A stretch of DNA of 64,000 bases. Source: Strigops habroptila. Its lineage: Eukaryota > Chordata > Aves > Psittaciformes > Psittacidae. Below the pieces are notes generated by a model, which saw only the letters and a program-made list of their open reading frames with translations, did not search any database and was not told the DNA's origin. The stretch spans positions 11,300,906 through 11,364,905 of the forward strand of contig NC_044290.2 of NCBI RefSeq assembly GCF_004027225.2. The letters run 5' to 3'. The translations under genes were made by a program, and so were the position numbers. This document shows, one piece after another, positions 36,480-47,071 of this stretch (its first letter is position 1; the number at the start of each line of letters is the position of its first letter).

Positions 36480-36700
36480 GTGATTTCAGCTAATTGACAG
36501 CAGATGAGTTACACGGCTGAAAGCTAAGGGAACAGTGGATCAGTTTGATTTATGGCAGCAGAGACTCAACCATCCCAGGTCTTTGCATCCCACTTGCAGC
36601 CCCACTGCCAAAACAGTTCAGCTGGCAAAAAAAGTAATTAGCGTTTAATTTCTTAACAATTTTTTTTCACCTTCCTTTTAATTGCGCTACATAAAACTGT
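36480..36700. promoter_or_regulatory. AT-rich homeodomain-motif cluster, possible enhancer
   Basis: This segment contains GCTAATTGACAGCAG (a TAATTG core fused to a MEIS/TGIF-type TGACAG). Further on are AAAGTAATTAGCGTTTAATT and CTTTTAATTGCG. Such clusters are typical of developmental enhancers that remain conserved among vertebrates. Conservation cannot be seen from one sequence, so this is a suggestion only. Confidence 0.2.
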
Positions 36701-39433
36701 CCTAGAACTTTACAGCCTCCAAAGCCATGTCCTGGGCCAGTCCTCTCTGCTGGTTTTAATTAGGGTGAGACATGGCTGGCACATTAATGTAAGGAAGAGG
36801 AGGGGGGATAATGTCAGACCATGCTCTAGGAAGGGTTTTGCCATTACAAGCACCCAGCTCATGTCACCAGGCATCACAGGAGCAGCAGGGAGCAGGGCTG
36901 GTCCTCCCCAAGCACAACCTGCTTTAGCTGCTGCATCCTGCTCATAAGGGGAAGGTTTGACTCCTGTGCACCAGAAAACTGCTCTTATAAAAGGAGACAG
37001 GTCTCTCCAGCAGGAGAATTTCCTCTCCTTGAAGGAGAAACATGAAGGCTTAGAGGGGAAAACTAGCTTAGCTTTGAGCACTTGCTACCAAGCAGCTTTC
37101 GGGCTAATCGGCATTCCTGCAGGATTGGGTCTAGAGGCACCCCAAGTCTGCTGCTCCTTCCATGGAGGGGGTATACTGGAATGCACAGCATGTGGAAACT
37201 GTACAAAACACATTCCCATTCTCCCACTCAAACCATCAGGGAGCTCACAGGATAAGCTGGGCTGAGTCCTTGGTCATGGTGGGTATCAGAGGAGGAATAT
37301 TTGCCTCCCTTTGCTCCTGACCTCCCCAGCAGAGCTGTGCACCAGGCAGACACACACCAGCCAGGGCACCCATGGGATGGAGCAAGGCCACCTCCTCACC
37401 ATACACAGGGCTTCACAACCCAGTGGTTATTACAATTAAAAACATGACAAGAATATTAGAATTAAAATAAATGAGAAGCATCCCCATAGCAACACCACAG
37501 CCTGCTCATTCCTGATTATTTACAGGGGTGATGGGGAAGAGCATATTGCAAATACGATCAGATTTTCACCAGGAGGTGAGTGGGAATGGACCACCCTCCC
37601 TTTCCCAACCCTTCACTCTCCGGGGAAGCCTTGGTTAGGTCAGATACTACAGGTTCCAGGGAAGTCTTCAGCAAGGTAGAGGTGAGAGACCTGCCCAAGG
37701 GGCTTCTGAAGTATCAGCTTTTCCCTTGTACGACACCAGACCTCCCCAGAGGAGTGTCTGTGCAGAAGGTGGGAAAAAGGGAAGCACACAAGCAAGGAGG
37801 GAAATAACCAAAGAAATAGCTGAGAAATACCTGATGTAATGGGAAAGGAGCACATTTTCCTCCATTTCCTAAGCTTGGCCCTATTTAGAAAATCTTGGGA
37901 TTCCTGGAATGGATTTTTTTCCAGGGGAAGACAAAAGATTAGCTGTCTTAATGAACAGACAGCAGGCTTGGATTTGCTCAGCTGTGTTGTCTGAAGAACG
38001 AAAACCAATAATCACTACTTCATCACTGGGTTCGTCCCTCTTCTCATACTAAATCCCTTGGCAACATCACACCAACACGATAGTCCAGGCACGTAACCCC
38101 CAACCCCATTTATCTGCAGCTTACACAGACCTCGGTCAAGTCCAGGAGCCCATAACAACATCAAAAATCAGTAAAAGAAGTTCAACCTCACCTACCTCCT
38201 GCAGCACCCTTCTCCAGCACAAGGGAAACCACATAGAGCTGCTGCTTCTCCTGCAAAGCCCCACCACATCAACAGGGCTCAGGCTCTGCAGGGAGCTTGT
38301 AACTGATCACCCAATGAGAGACACCTGAATAGGCTTTTAGAGGCTGCTAAAGACCCTGGAAGCTGTTGGAGGATTCAAATTGCCCTCAGGTGGTGGTGAT
38401 TGCTCAGGGCTGTGGGGCTGCTGCAGGTGAGATTGAGTAAGTGAGTAAAGCTGTGCAAGAGCATCAATAGCATCTTGCAGAGGGTGAAGCTATTGCTGCA
38501 CAGAGAGCACTGGCAACGGGTTTCCAGCTCATATGGTGGTCACAGAGATGCTTGTTTATTAATAATACTGTTATTAATTGCTATTGTTTGCATAGCATGT
38601 CTGCAGAGAGCTCTGGAGGTACCTAATGGACATGGTGCTAAGCAAGCACAAGCAATAGGGAGTCTCCAGCTTTAAGGAGCTTTTGCACCTCCCCACAACA
38701 TTCCCAGCAAAACCAAAGAGCTTAAAAAAAATAAGAGAGAAAAGAAAAATCCACAACAAAATAAAAGTTAAACAAATGAGGAACCACACAAACCCCCACT
38801 CCCCAAACACAAAGCCAGAGCCTTTTGCCACCTTCCTCGTGGCTCATGAAAAGCACCAAGCACCATTCATGGACACACACACCCTTTTTTTACTTTAAAT
38901 AAAGTAAATTATAAGCTAAACCACACTTTTGGAGCCTTTAAACAGCTGTGGCAAGGGGCACATGTGCCCATCCCAGCTCAGACTGGAGGATTTAACTTTA
39001 AGGAGAGAAGCATTGAGAGACTTTGGGGGGCTTCCAGTGATGGGTACCCCCAGTTTGCTCTAACACCCTTCCTTCCAGCAAGGGTACAAAGCCAGACACT
39101 TTCCCCTCCTGTTTGGAGCTAAACTAATGGTGAAATTTGGCATTTTAGGAGGAAAAAATATAGAGAAGAGGTAAAAACAACTCACCAGCAGCAGATGCTC
39201 AGAAGCAGACCCTTCCCCAGAAACCGCGTGTCTCCTCCCCACTCATTTAAAGGGACATCCCCTTCCTCCCTTCCTGCCCTACAAGGGCACCTCTGGGGCA
39301 GAGACATCCAGTAGTTTTGTCGAGGGTGAATGATGGGGAAGTGACTGAGAAGCAAAATCTCCTCAAAGAGAGGGGGGCTTTTGCTGAAGGTGCAACCTGT
39401 TAGAGCAGAGACTCTTGGGGACAGAGAGAGGAC
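36701..39433. other. Unannotated DNA with one exon-like segment
   Basis: No gene recognised apart from the candidate at 37526-37575. The stretch 38700-38790 is A-rich (AAAAAAAATAAGAGAGAAAA and similar). Frames reach 127 codons without recognisable domains. Confidence 0.5.
37526..37575 (+). other. Candidate 50-nt exon (splice-site based)
   Basis: The acceptor TCATTCCTGATTATTTACAG, with a plausible TCCTGAT branch point, precedes 50 nt. These end at a consensus donor, CCAGGAG|GTGAGT. Two frames are open: VMGKSILQIRSDFHQE and GDGEEHIANTIRFSPG. The acceptor-side flank is AT-rich and contains CCATAGCAAC. No protein family is recognised. Confidence 0.2.
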
Positions 39434-39723
39434 AATTACAAGGGCCTGTAGGGACAGGACAAGGGGAATGGCTTTAACCTGCCAGAGGGGAGATTGAGAT
39501 GAGCTCTGAGGCAGAAGCTCTTCCCTGTGAGGGTGCTGAGGCGCTGGCACAGGGTGCCCAGAGAAGCTGTGGCTGCCCCATCCCTGGCAGTGTTCAAGGC
39601 CAGGTTGGACACAGGGGCTTGGAGCAACCTGCTCTAGTGGAAGGTGTCCCTGCCCATGACAGGGGGTTGGAACTGGATGAGCTTTAAGATCCCTTCAACA
39701 CAAACCAGTCTGTGATTCTATGA
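39434..39723 (+). mobile_element. CR1 LINE 3' end, longest young copy (290 bp)
   Basis: A plus-strand copy. It starts ATTACAAGGGCCTGTAGGGA, passes through GGGGAATGGCTTTAACCTGC and GAGATGAGCTCTGAGGCAGA, and runs into the common 3' segment. It ends at CAGTCTGTGATTCTATGAA. It overlaps the internal block found at 17975-18107, which ties that fragment to CR1. It is near-identical to the copy at 52113-52365 across their shared part. Confidence 0.98.
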
Positions 39724-39780
39724 ATTACAGTGGGACTGGGGTGAGCACTCCCAGCCTCTTCTATTTCTATTTTTTCATTT

Positions 39781-39900
39781 AAAAAAACCAACAAACCAAA
39801 ACCAACCAATCAAAAAACCCAAGCAAAGCCCCAAAACAACCAAACAAAAAACCCAAATCAAACCAAACAAAAGAACCCAAACAAACAAACTAAAATCCCA
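39781..39900 (+). repeat. A/C-only low-complexity tract ((CAAA)n-like)
   Basis: Of these 120 bases only seven are not A or C. The motif drifts among CAAA, CCAAA, ACCAA and AAACCC rather than keeping one unit. It begins about 57 bp beyond the CR1 tail at 39723. Confidence 0.9.
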
Positions 39901-40920
39901 GAACTGATCATTAACAGGATTGTTACAGCTGCAGAAACCACCTGCCAGTGGATGTGGTGAAGGACTTCCATGGAGTGATAACCCAGCCAGCCTCAGCAGC
40001 AGCCCAAAAGCAGCATTCAAATGGCTCTGTGCAGCTCAACATCTGCACTGCTGTAGCTGTGAGAGGAGCAGAGGTGGTGTTGGGTCGTAGCTGAGCAGCT
40101 GAGAGGTTTAAGAGCTTTAATGTCCTCCAGGGAGAGGTGCTGGAGGTTCTCCTGGATAGTGCATCATCATGGAGCATCACTGGTCCAGGACCTCCATGAA
40201 GGAAGAGCCCTGCATCACCTCCCTGTCATGCTCAGGGCCAGCAGCTTGAGGCTGGAAGCTGGAGGATGCAAAGGGGCTGCATCCTTGGTCCCCTGTTTGC
40301 AGAGGAGATTTGAGCTCCCCAGATGAACTGCTTGAGTGAAGGATCCATGTCTGACACACACAAACACACTCAGAGAATCATGTAGGAAATGAAAACTGTT
40401 ATTTCCAGCCTCTGTTGAGCAGATTTTGGATGTTTTGTGAGTGTTTCTCTATTTCAGGGGAAAACAAGCAAGAAAATCTGAAAAAAATCAAGAAATAGGA
40501 AAAACTTCCTCTTCAGGAAAGCCCAACCACTCGCACCCAGCGATGATGGTGTTTGCTCTGCTCAGAGTGATGCTGGGTCCCGGTGGGCTGCATCCTGCAC
40601 ACACTTGCACCGCAGCCCAGCACCACTGAGCTGTCAAAGCAAACATGGGAATGAAGCACACACACAGCCTCCAAATCCACACATCACTGGTGCTGGGACA
40701 CAAGCAGGGCCTGGAAATTCCCCCCGAGCTGGCGGGCAGCTCCAGCAGATGGCTTTTACAAGCCCCAGAGGAGAAATAACATCTCGACGAGCATCTCTAA
40801 CTGCCTGTAAATACACAGCAGCTGATGCAGCAGCAGATGAAATGGGGCAGTGATAGGGATGAGAATGGAAAACTGCAAGTGGGGGGAAAGCTGGGTTTGG
40901 CTCGTGCTCCTCCCGGCTCT
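39901..40920. other. Unannotated DNA
   Basis: No gene or dispersed repeat recognised. Open frames are at most 85 codons. Confidence 0.55.
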
Positions 40921-40942
40921 TCCTCCTCCTCCTCCTCCTCTC
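40921..40942 (+). repeat. (TCC)n microsatellite
   Basis: Six TCC units followed by TCTC; a short trinucleotide microsatellite. Confidence 0.95.
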
Positions 40943-42540
40943 TGCAAGGGCTCCTGGCTTCTAACTTTGTGTTTATTCAACTTGAAGCAAACAAAATTAA
41001 CCGCCTGCTCTCCTCAAGCCATCCCCATCCCATCTGGACTCTGCTCCCCTCTTTTTCCCAAGCAGTAAGATGAAAGCAAGCAAGGGAATTTCTGCCTGCT
41101 GAGCCTTCTGTGGAACTGGATCCCTGCATTAGGAACCCAAGGAAAAACAAATCCGGCTTCCCCAGGCCATCACTCACATCCGTTTGTCCCCAGTGGTATT
41201 GCTGCTGGCCTCAATGCCCTGAGTCTTGAGGGGAAAGAAGCAGTAATTTGGCACTGGGGTAGCAAAAAGGGGCTCTTCAAAGCTGGGCTTGTGTGGCTGC
41301 AGGTACAAGCCAAGCTGGACAAGCTGCTTTCAACACAGGGATAGAAAGAGCCATAATCGACAAGGCAGGATCGTGCTTTACCCCTTACAGTGAGATGCTG
41401 CAGATCAGGGCTGGAGGGTCCAGAGCATGACAAACGCATCCATCACTATGCTCTGCATCCCTGCCTGGTGCTCAGCCCCTGCAGGATCAGGCCTGAGCAA
41501 AGGGGAGACAGAAACTCCTTGAGCACAGAGCACTCCTTTGTCAGCACCCAAAGGCGCCAGACACTGCAGCACACACAAAAGGCAAAAGGCAGCCCTTGGG
41601 CCGAACCAACCAGTCTTAATATTTGCGTTTGGAAAAGCAAACTAATAAATCCCCATCAGTTTATCCATGCTTCCAGTTTGTATTTATTAGGAAGAATGAC
41701 AGGCAGGTTTTCCTCCTGGTTACACAGGTAAATAGCAGTACAGCTCCCACACCCTTCCCCTTTTTAACGGCCCGGCTTTCTGTTTGCTCGCTGGCTCTAA
41801 ACAAGCCAGGACTATAGAGCAACATAAAGGCAACCGGCGTTGGAAGTAAATATTAGTTATGAGCTCCAAAAGGTCCATATCCAAGTGCTGAGTTTCCCCC
41901 CTTCATCCTTGGAGCAGAGTCTGCAGAACCGCAGGTCCACGCATGCTGGGATTCTGGAGGAGCAGCTCCCAGTTAGGGAACTGTTTGGAAAAGGGATGCC
42001 ACACCATGAGCATTGGCCATGGCATTGCCAGTGTGTGCTGGAGTTGGCAGGGCTGAGTGACACAAAGCCTTTCTGCCTTCTCTGTGGGAATTCAAGCTCC
42101 TCACAACTCAGCTCTTCCATATGGACATTGCTGTGATCCACACATGGAGCTGAAAACAGAGCTTGGTGCAAGGAATACCGTGCATGGCAGCACTATGTCA
42201 GATAGAATCACTTCTTGCACACTCCCTGGGGTGGTAACCAGGGGATCATCACTGGAGGTGTCTCCCCATAGCCACAGCCTGTGTTTTCAGCAGGAGAGGT
42301 ACACTGCAGCTCCCCAGCAAGCTGGGACAATGGGTCTCAGAGCTACCCGAAAATCCAGGTTTGACTCATGGGTGGGAAGCCTGTAATTTGCCTGAGGACT
42401 GCTCCTACACACTGCTGCTGTCTGGGGCACAGCCCCGGCTTCACAGCTCAGACTGGGAGGAGGAACTACCAGGGAGAGAGTCTGGGAGAGCTTGGGACAC
42501 GCAGTAACATCAGCCTTATCCCATGCTGGCTTGCTTGCGA
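40943..42540. other. Unannotated DNA
   Basis: No gene or dispersed repeat recognised. Frames reach 113 codons (41390-41731, +) without a recognisable domain. Confidence 0.55.
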
Positions 42541-42652
42541 AGGGCTCGGAGCAACCTGGTCTAGTGGAAGGTGTCCCTGCCCGTGGCAAAGGGTTGGAAC
42601 TGAATGAGCTTTAAGGCCCCTTCAACCCAAACCACTCTGGGATTCTGTGATT
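42541..42652 (+). mobile_element. CR1 LINE 3' end
   Basis: A plus-strand copy truncated at AGGGCTCGGAGCAACCTGGT. It continues through GGAACTGAATGAGCTTTAAG to CACTCTGGGATTCTGTGAT. It has several private substitutions (GGCAAAGGGTTGG for GGCAGGGGGTTGG). Confidence 0.96.
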
Positions 42653-42943
42653 TCTGATCTCTGCTGTTCCCTCATAGTTTTGCCCAAGAGCATAACATGG
42701 TTCTTAAACCTTCCAGAGTGCTTCTGAGCTGAGTAATGAGTTTTAAAGGACAAATTTGTCTCAGCTGGGGAACTCACCATGAAGAGAAACAAAGCCGTAG
42801 ATCCTACCAGTTACACCATCAGCTCACTGGCTGCACACTAAGCACCATTCTACTGGATCCATGCTCATGAGGCTACTGTGCTTTTTAAATGAAAGGACAC
42901 CTTTTTTTTTAATAGTGGTCTAAATCTTTTCTAAAAGGATAAT

Positions 42944-42976
42944 AAAAGGATATTTCCATTACATAAATATCCTTTT
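42944..42976. repeat. AT-rich perfect inverted repeat (12-bp arms)
   Basis: AAAAGGATATTT (42944-42955) and AAATATCCTTTT (42965-42976) are exact reverse complements around a 9-nt loop. A further TAAAAGGAT copy lies just upstream. No transposon ends flank it. Confidence 0.9.
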
Positions 42977-45900
42977 TATGTCGTATTTCCACACAGCACC
43001 TTCCACTGCTTCACATCACACAGTGCAGGGATGTGAAACAACATGATTTAAGGGGAATGAATCGGCAATTCAGTCATTTTTGGAGCAGGAGGCAAGCAAG
43101 ATCCAGCTCACCCAGCCGTGCTATGGGGCAGCAAGGGGTAAGGGTTGCAGAAAGGGAAGGGGGAAAGGACAGGGGAGAACTTCTCCGCAAAGCAAAGGCA
43201 TTAAACTCTTGGCCTGAGTCTATTCGGGCAGAGAAGTTTGCCAGAGCACTGGTTTCCTGTGCATTCAAATGCATCCCTCGGCAGCCCCGCGATAGGGCCA
43301 TGATGTAAGTGTGGCTGAGCCAAGGCAAACGGAAAAGAACACCGAGCACTCACAGAGGCAATGGGTTTTATTAAGGAGTTTAATTGTTTCTGAAGGTGAC
43401 ATTTTCCCCCATCTTGATGTTTTCCCTACTGGGCTCCACATGGGATGTGCCAGGGCTGAGGGTGCTTGGCTGGCTGTGGTAGAAGGACCCCCACCCTGAG
43501 GCCATCCAACACCCGTGGCACAAGATGAGACTCTGCCAAACAGATTTAAACCCCATGCACTGTGATCACCAGCTCAGCTTCTGCCCCATGGCTCTTCCAA
43601 AGGCTTTCACCCCTCCACCACAGGCATCAGCACTTGGTGAATGCCACATGCTGCAGGCTGGGTGCAGGCATCCTCACAGAGTCCAAAGCTCCAAAGGGCA
43701 TCAAAAAGAAGAGAAGAGGGGTAAAAGAAGAGAAAAAAATCCATAGTTGGTTCTTTGGAACTGGGTAAGCACTTGGTCATCCACAGAGGAAAGCATCGAG
43801 CTACTGTTTGACCCAAGAGCACTTCACCATCCATCACCAGCACTTCCCAGCCAAAAAGATGATTTCCAAATCCCAGTGGAGAGCAGCCATTAAGTCCTTT
43901 TAGCTCCATGTGGGAGGCAGGAGCAATGTCAGCTCCAGGAGGAGCCCTCCTCACTGGGCTGGGAATGTGGAGCCCAGCAAGTGTCCAGGGGCAGCTGGTT
44001 TTGGTGGTGGGCACTAGATGAAGGTGCTCAATGCAGCTCCTGGTGCTCCATCGGTCCCTGGATGAGCTGAGGGCAAGCTGCTGGTCCCTGCTGTCCCTGT
44101 CTCCATGTTTGCAGCTGAAGCACCCATCCTCAGGAGGGTGCTCCTGGGTCTTGTGGTCACAATCAGTGCTGTAGCATCTTGGCTGTCTCCTCTCAGGTCA
44201 CTGAACCCCGAGCCTTCACCATGGATCCTGCAAAGGTAAAAACATGGTGTTAATGGAAGGTCCAGGCTGGTGATGAAGCAAACTGTGATTTTTCTTTGTT
44301 GCCAAACTAAATGCTTGGAGCAATGTGTAAGAGAGAAGATGCACCAGCAGCCCCAGCATCCTCTTAAAAGCACCTTTGGCACTGGTGCCATCGAGCTCAC
44401 CGCACACTCAACACCACCAAGGGCCCCAGGCTTTGGAGGCTGAAGGCCTTCCCAAGCCCCAGCCCTCAGGGCTGTGAGGGACCCATTGTGGCTGCAGAGT
44501 CCATGTCTAAGCAAGCTCGGAACAGCTCTTCATCCTCAGCAACTCTCACTGCCGGCGCTGCCATTCAGACAGCGAGAGCGGAGGATGTGCTGACAACAGC
44601 CAGGGGAAATCCAGCATTACTCACAGCCACATCGCTCCAGAGAGCTCAAAAGCAGCTCCCACGGGATCAGGAGACGCCAGATCAGGGTGCAGGATAGTGT
44701 GAGGGTGGATGAGACATAGCCAGGGGCTGATGGAAGAAAATCAAATGGCCATTTCCATGCGGCAGACAAAACAACGGCATCTGGGAACACAGAGGAAGGG
44801 AAAGCAGCTCCTCTGCTTGTGTGTACGTGGGCTGTGTTACACCGTCCAAGGGAGGTGGAAGCCACTGATTAAACATCCCAGTGCTGAGCTGGGATGCGGG
44901 ATGAGCGCAGTGCTAGTGCTGAGGACTGCACAGGGAGGTATGGGCAGCTCTGCCTGAGCTCTACCTATCCAGGGAGGCTGCAGCCAACCCATGCCCATCC
45001 CCAGCAGAAAGGGGCTCCTTTTCCTAAGTTGCCATACGTTTTTGGAAGGATACAGGGAGAGGAAAGCACAGTGGGACAGCAGGGTGAGAATGGATCTCTT
45101 TTATCCCTCTCTGTCCATGGGCTCCCCACCTACAAGCTCTCAAATCAGCTGCAACACACAGGAGGATCCAAACTGCGCTGTTAAGCACAGCACAACCAGC
45201 CCCCATTTGGCTCAGACAGGCTCTTGGCCCACTTGGGGAGATTAATCATTTGCTCTCCTCTTTGATTCTCACCCTGCTCACTCCACAGGATCATTAAACA
45301 GCTTTTCTCCCCAGCAAACCCTGCCCGACTCCCCGTCCTGCTCCAGCATTAACTAGGGGCACATGGAGAGCATGGTAGAGGTTTATACTCATTTATCGTG
45401 CAACACTTATCATCTGTTTGCTTTGGACTTCACAAGGAATATGCAAGCCAGATTGGCACCTCCTGGCCAAGATATCACACCCTCAGCAATACAGTGTGGA
45501 GGAATAAACCAGCTCCCATGCCCCTTCCCCAGGGAAAGCCTGACGATCAGCTTTGGGATTTCTGGGAAAGCAAGAGCTCAGCGTCTCCAGGTTTGCAAAA
45601 GGCCGTGTGCAAGTGTCCCCGGCTCTTGTAAATGTGTTAAAAAATAAAACCCTTTAAGAGCTTCCAGATGTTCTGTTTATGTTGTGGTGTTACCCAGCTC
45701 CATCCTCCGGAGGCCAATACACAGCCTCAATGAAAGCGCAGCAGCCAAGGGGAAGGCAGGGGGGAGTGGAGGAGGTCCCAGCCCTCTTCCTCCTCTTTCC
45801 CCATTAACTCCCATGCTGCTGGTGAACACACTGAGAGTGGCTGCAAATCCTCCCTTCAGCTCTGAGCATCTCCCTGCATCATGAGCATCACTGAGGTTTG

Positions 45901-46194
45901 CAAGGCACTAACCCCAAATGCCCAGGCTCTGGGGAATCACTGCACAGCGGGACACTGCAAGGAGCAAACACATCAATGGTGGTACTCCAGAGGCAACCAG
46001 TGCCCACCAAGAAGATCCAGAGTATCCAACCCTACTACATCCACCTTCACCTCCACTCGAACAGGCTCTAAAGATCTACCAAACACTACCTGCTGCTGGT
46101 ATGAAGATGTGACAGGGCATAAAGCTTTGTCAGTGCACCCTGGGCGTAGCCACACACGTCTGCATGTGCACAGAGAGCCTGTCTCAGGTCTCTT
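42977..46194. other. Unannotated DNA with one micro-exon-like segment
   Basis: No gene recognised apart from the candidate at 44197-44235. Frames reach 166 codons (44014-44514, -). Purine-rich runs occur at 43139-43190 and 43700-43740. Confidence 0.5.
44197..44235 (+). other. Candidate 39-nt micro-exon with Kozak ATG
   Basis: The strong acceptor CTTGGCTGTCTCCTCTCAG precedes 39 nt that end at the donor GCAAAG|GTAAAA. The frame is open throughout (VTEPRAFTMDPAK) and includes ATG in the context CACCATGG. The length is a multiple of three. On the other strand the same spot also makes a good acceptor (CATGTTTTTACCTTTGCAG, exon start 44227), so the transcribed strand is uncertain. No family is recognised. 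Confidence 0.2.
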
Positions 46195-46430
46195 TGCTCA
46201 GGGCGTTGCAGGTCCAGCGCGCTGCTTTTGAAGTCCCCTCGAGTGCGCTGCATGGCTGGTAGCGATCAAAGCCCCATCAAGGCGCGATACGGCGGCTGTG
46301 GGCGCAGGCTCTGATGTGTTATCTCCTCTTCCCGGCGCGGGAGGAGGGCAGTCACCCCTGCGGCACATCTGAGAACGTGTTAGCACCCGGAGATCAAAGG
46401 CGCTTCCTGATGTGATCCACCCCGGTGAAG
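46195..46430. promoter_or_regulatory. CpG-rich cluster with two TCF/LEF-type sites
   Basis: I count 19 CpG in 46201-46430, against sparse CpG around it. Two GATCAAAG cores in the same orientation lie at 46264-46271 and 46392-46399; the second is the full AGATCAAAGG form recognised by TCF/LEF factors. TTATCT (GATA-type) at 46319-46324 and GCTTCCTGA (ETS-type) near 46402 accompany them. No splice donor or TATA box clearly marks a start site. An enhancer or an unannotated CpG promoter are both possible. Confidence 0.35.
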
Positions 46431-46927
46431 CCTTTTTGGCCAGTGCAGTCCTTCCTCAGGCTGGGATGGAGCTGGAGCACCACAGGAACATGCTGCTGCT
46501 GCAGGAACTGACATGCAGCTGCAAGGATGGGAGCACTGGGAATAGGGGCAACGCGTCCAGCCTGGGTGGCTGCTGCAGGATGTCCTCCTGCCTGCACTGG
46601 GGACATTATCATGTCCTTACTGCATGGATTAGGTTCATTGTCACCCTTCAGGTGGGGAAATGGAGCCCAGGCAGGTTCAATGCCATGTGGGTGCCCCAAT
46701 TTAACCACGTACCATCCAACGGAGCACTTTGTTTTGAACCAGAGATGCTCCCAGTGAAGGTACATCCCCCCTGGACCCTTGTAACCTGAACAAACCCCAC
46801 TCAGGACAAACCTCCTTCCTTCCCTACCACCTAGCACTAAACCTAAACAGAGAATAACATCTCAGGTGCAATTCATGTCTTCCTCAGGCCGCTGCCTCCC
46901 ACAAACCCCACGCTCCCCAGTGAAGCA
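46431..46927. other. Unannotated DNA
   Basis: No gene recognised. A weak MIR-like phrase (GGGGAAATGGAGCCCAGGCA, near 46656) is too short to call. Confidence 0.5.
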
Positions 46928-47071
46928 TCATCTGCTTCCCGACGCCCTGGACCGCTGTGGCTGTGAGAGGATGAGCAGCAGCAGCACAGCCAGGCCACAC
47001 ACTGCGAGCCCCGAGGCCACCAGTGCCTCCTGGCCACCAGCCCCCGCGCTGCTGTTGTTCTCCTCTCCATG
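46928..47071 (-). other. Candidate C-terminal exon with transmembrane or GPI-signal-like segment
   Basis: On the minus strand an open frame ends at 46928 with a well-formed membrane-protein C-terminus. A polar stretch, HGEENNSSAGAGGQE, has an N-glycosylation sequon. About 20 hydrophobic residues (ALVASGLAVCGLAVLLLLIL, 47026-46967) follow, then a short basic tail with four arginines before the stop. Codons are mostly G/C-ending. This suits a single-pass type I protein or an omega-site-like GPI signal. The 5' limit is uncertain; a usable acceptor may lie at CTGCTGCAAACTCAG (about 47200). The family is not recognised, and the hydrophobicity could reflect GC-rich CTG/GTG repeats. Confidence 0.25.

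Noticed and set aside
46656..46690. GGGGAAATGGAGCCCAGGCA as a MIR element
   Set aside because: Only one MIR block resembles the consensus and the expected following block is absent.
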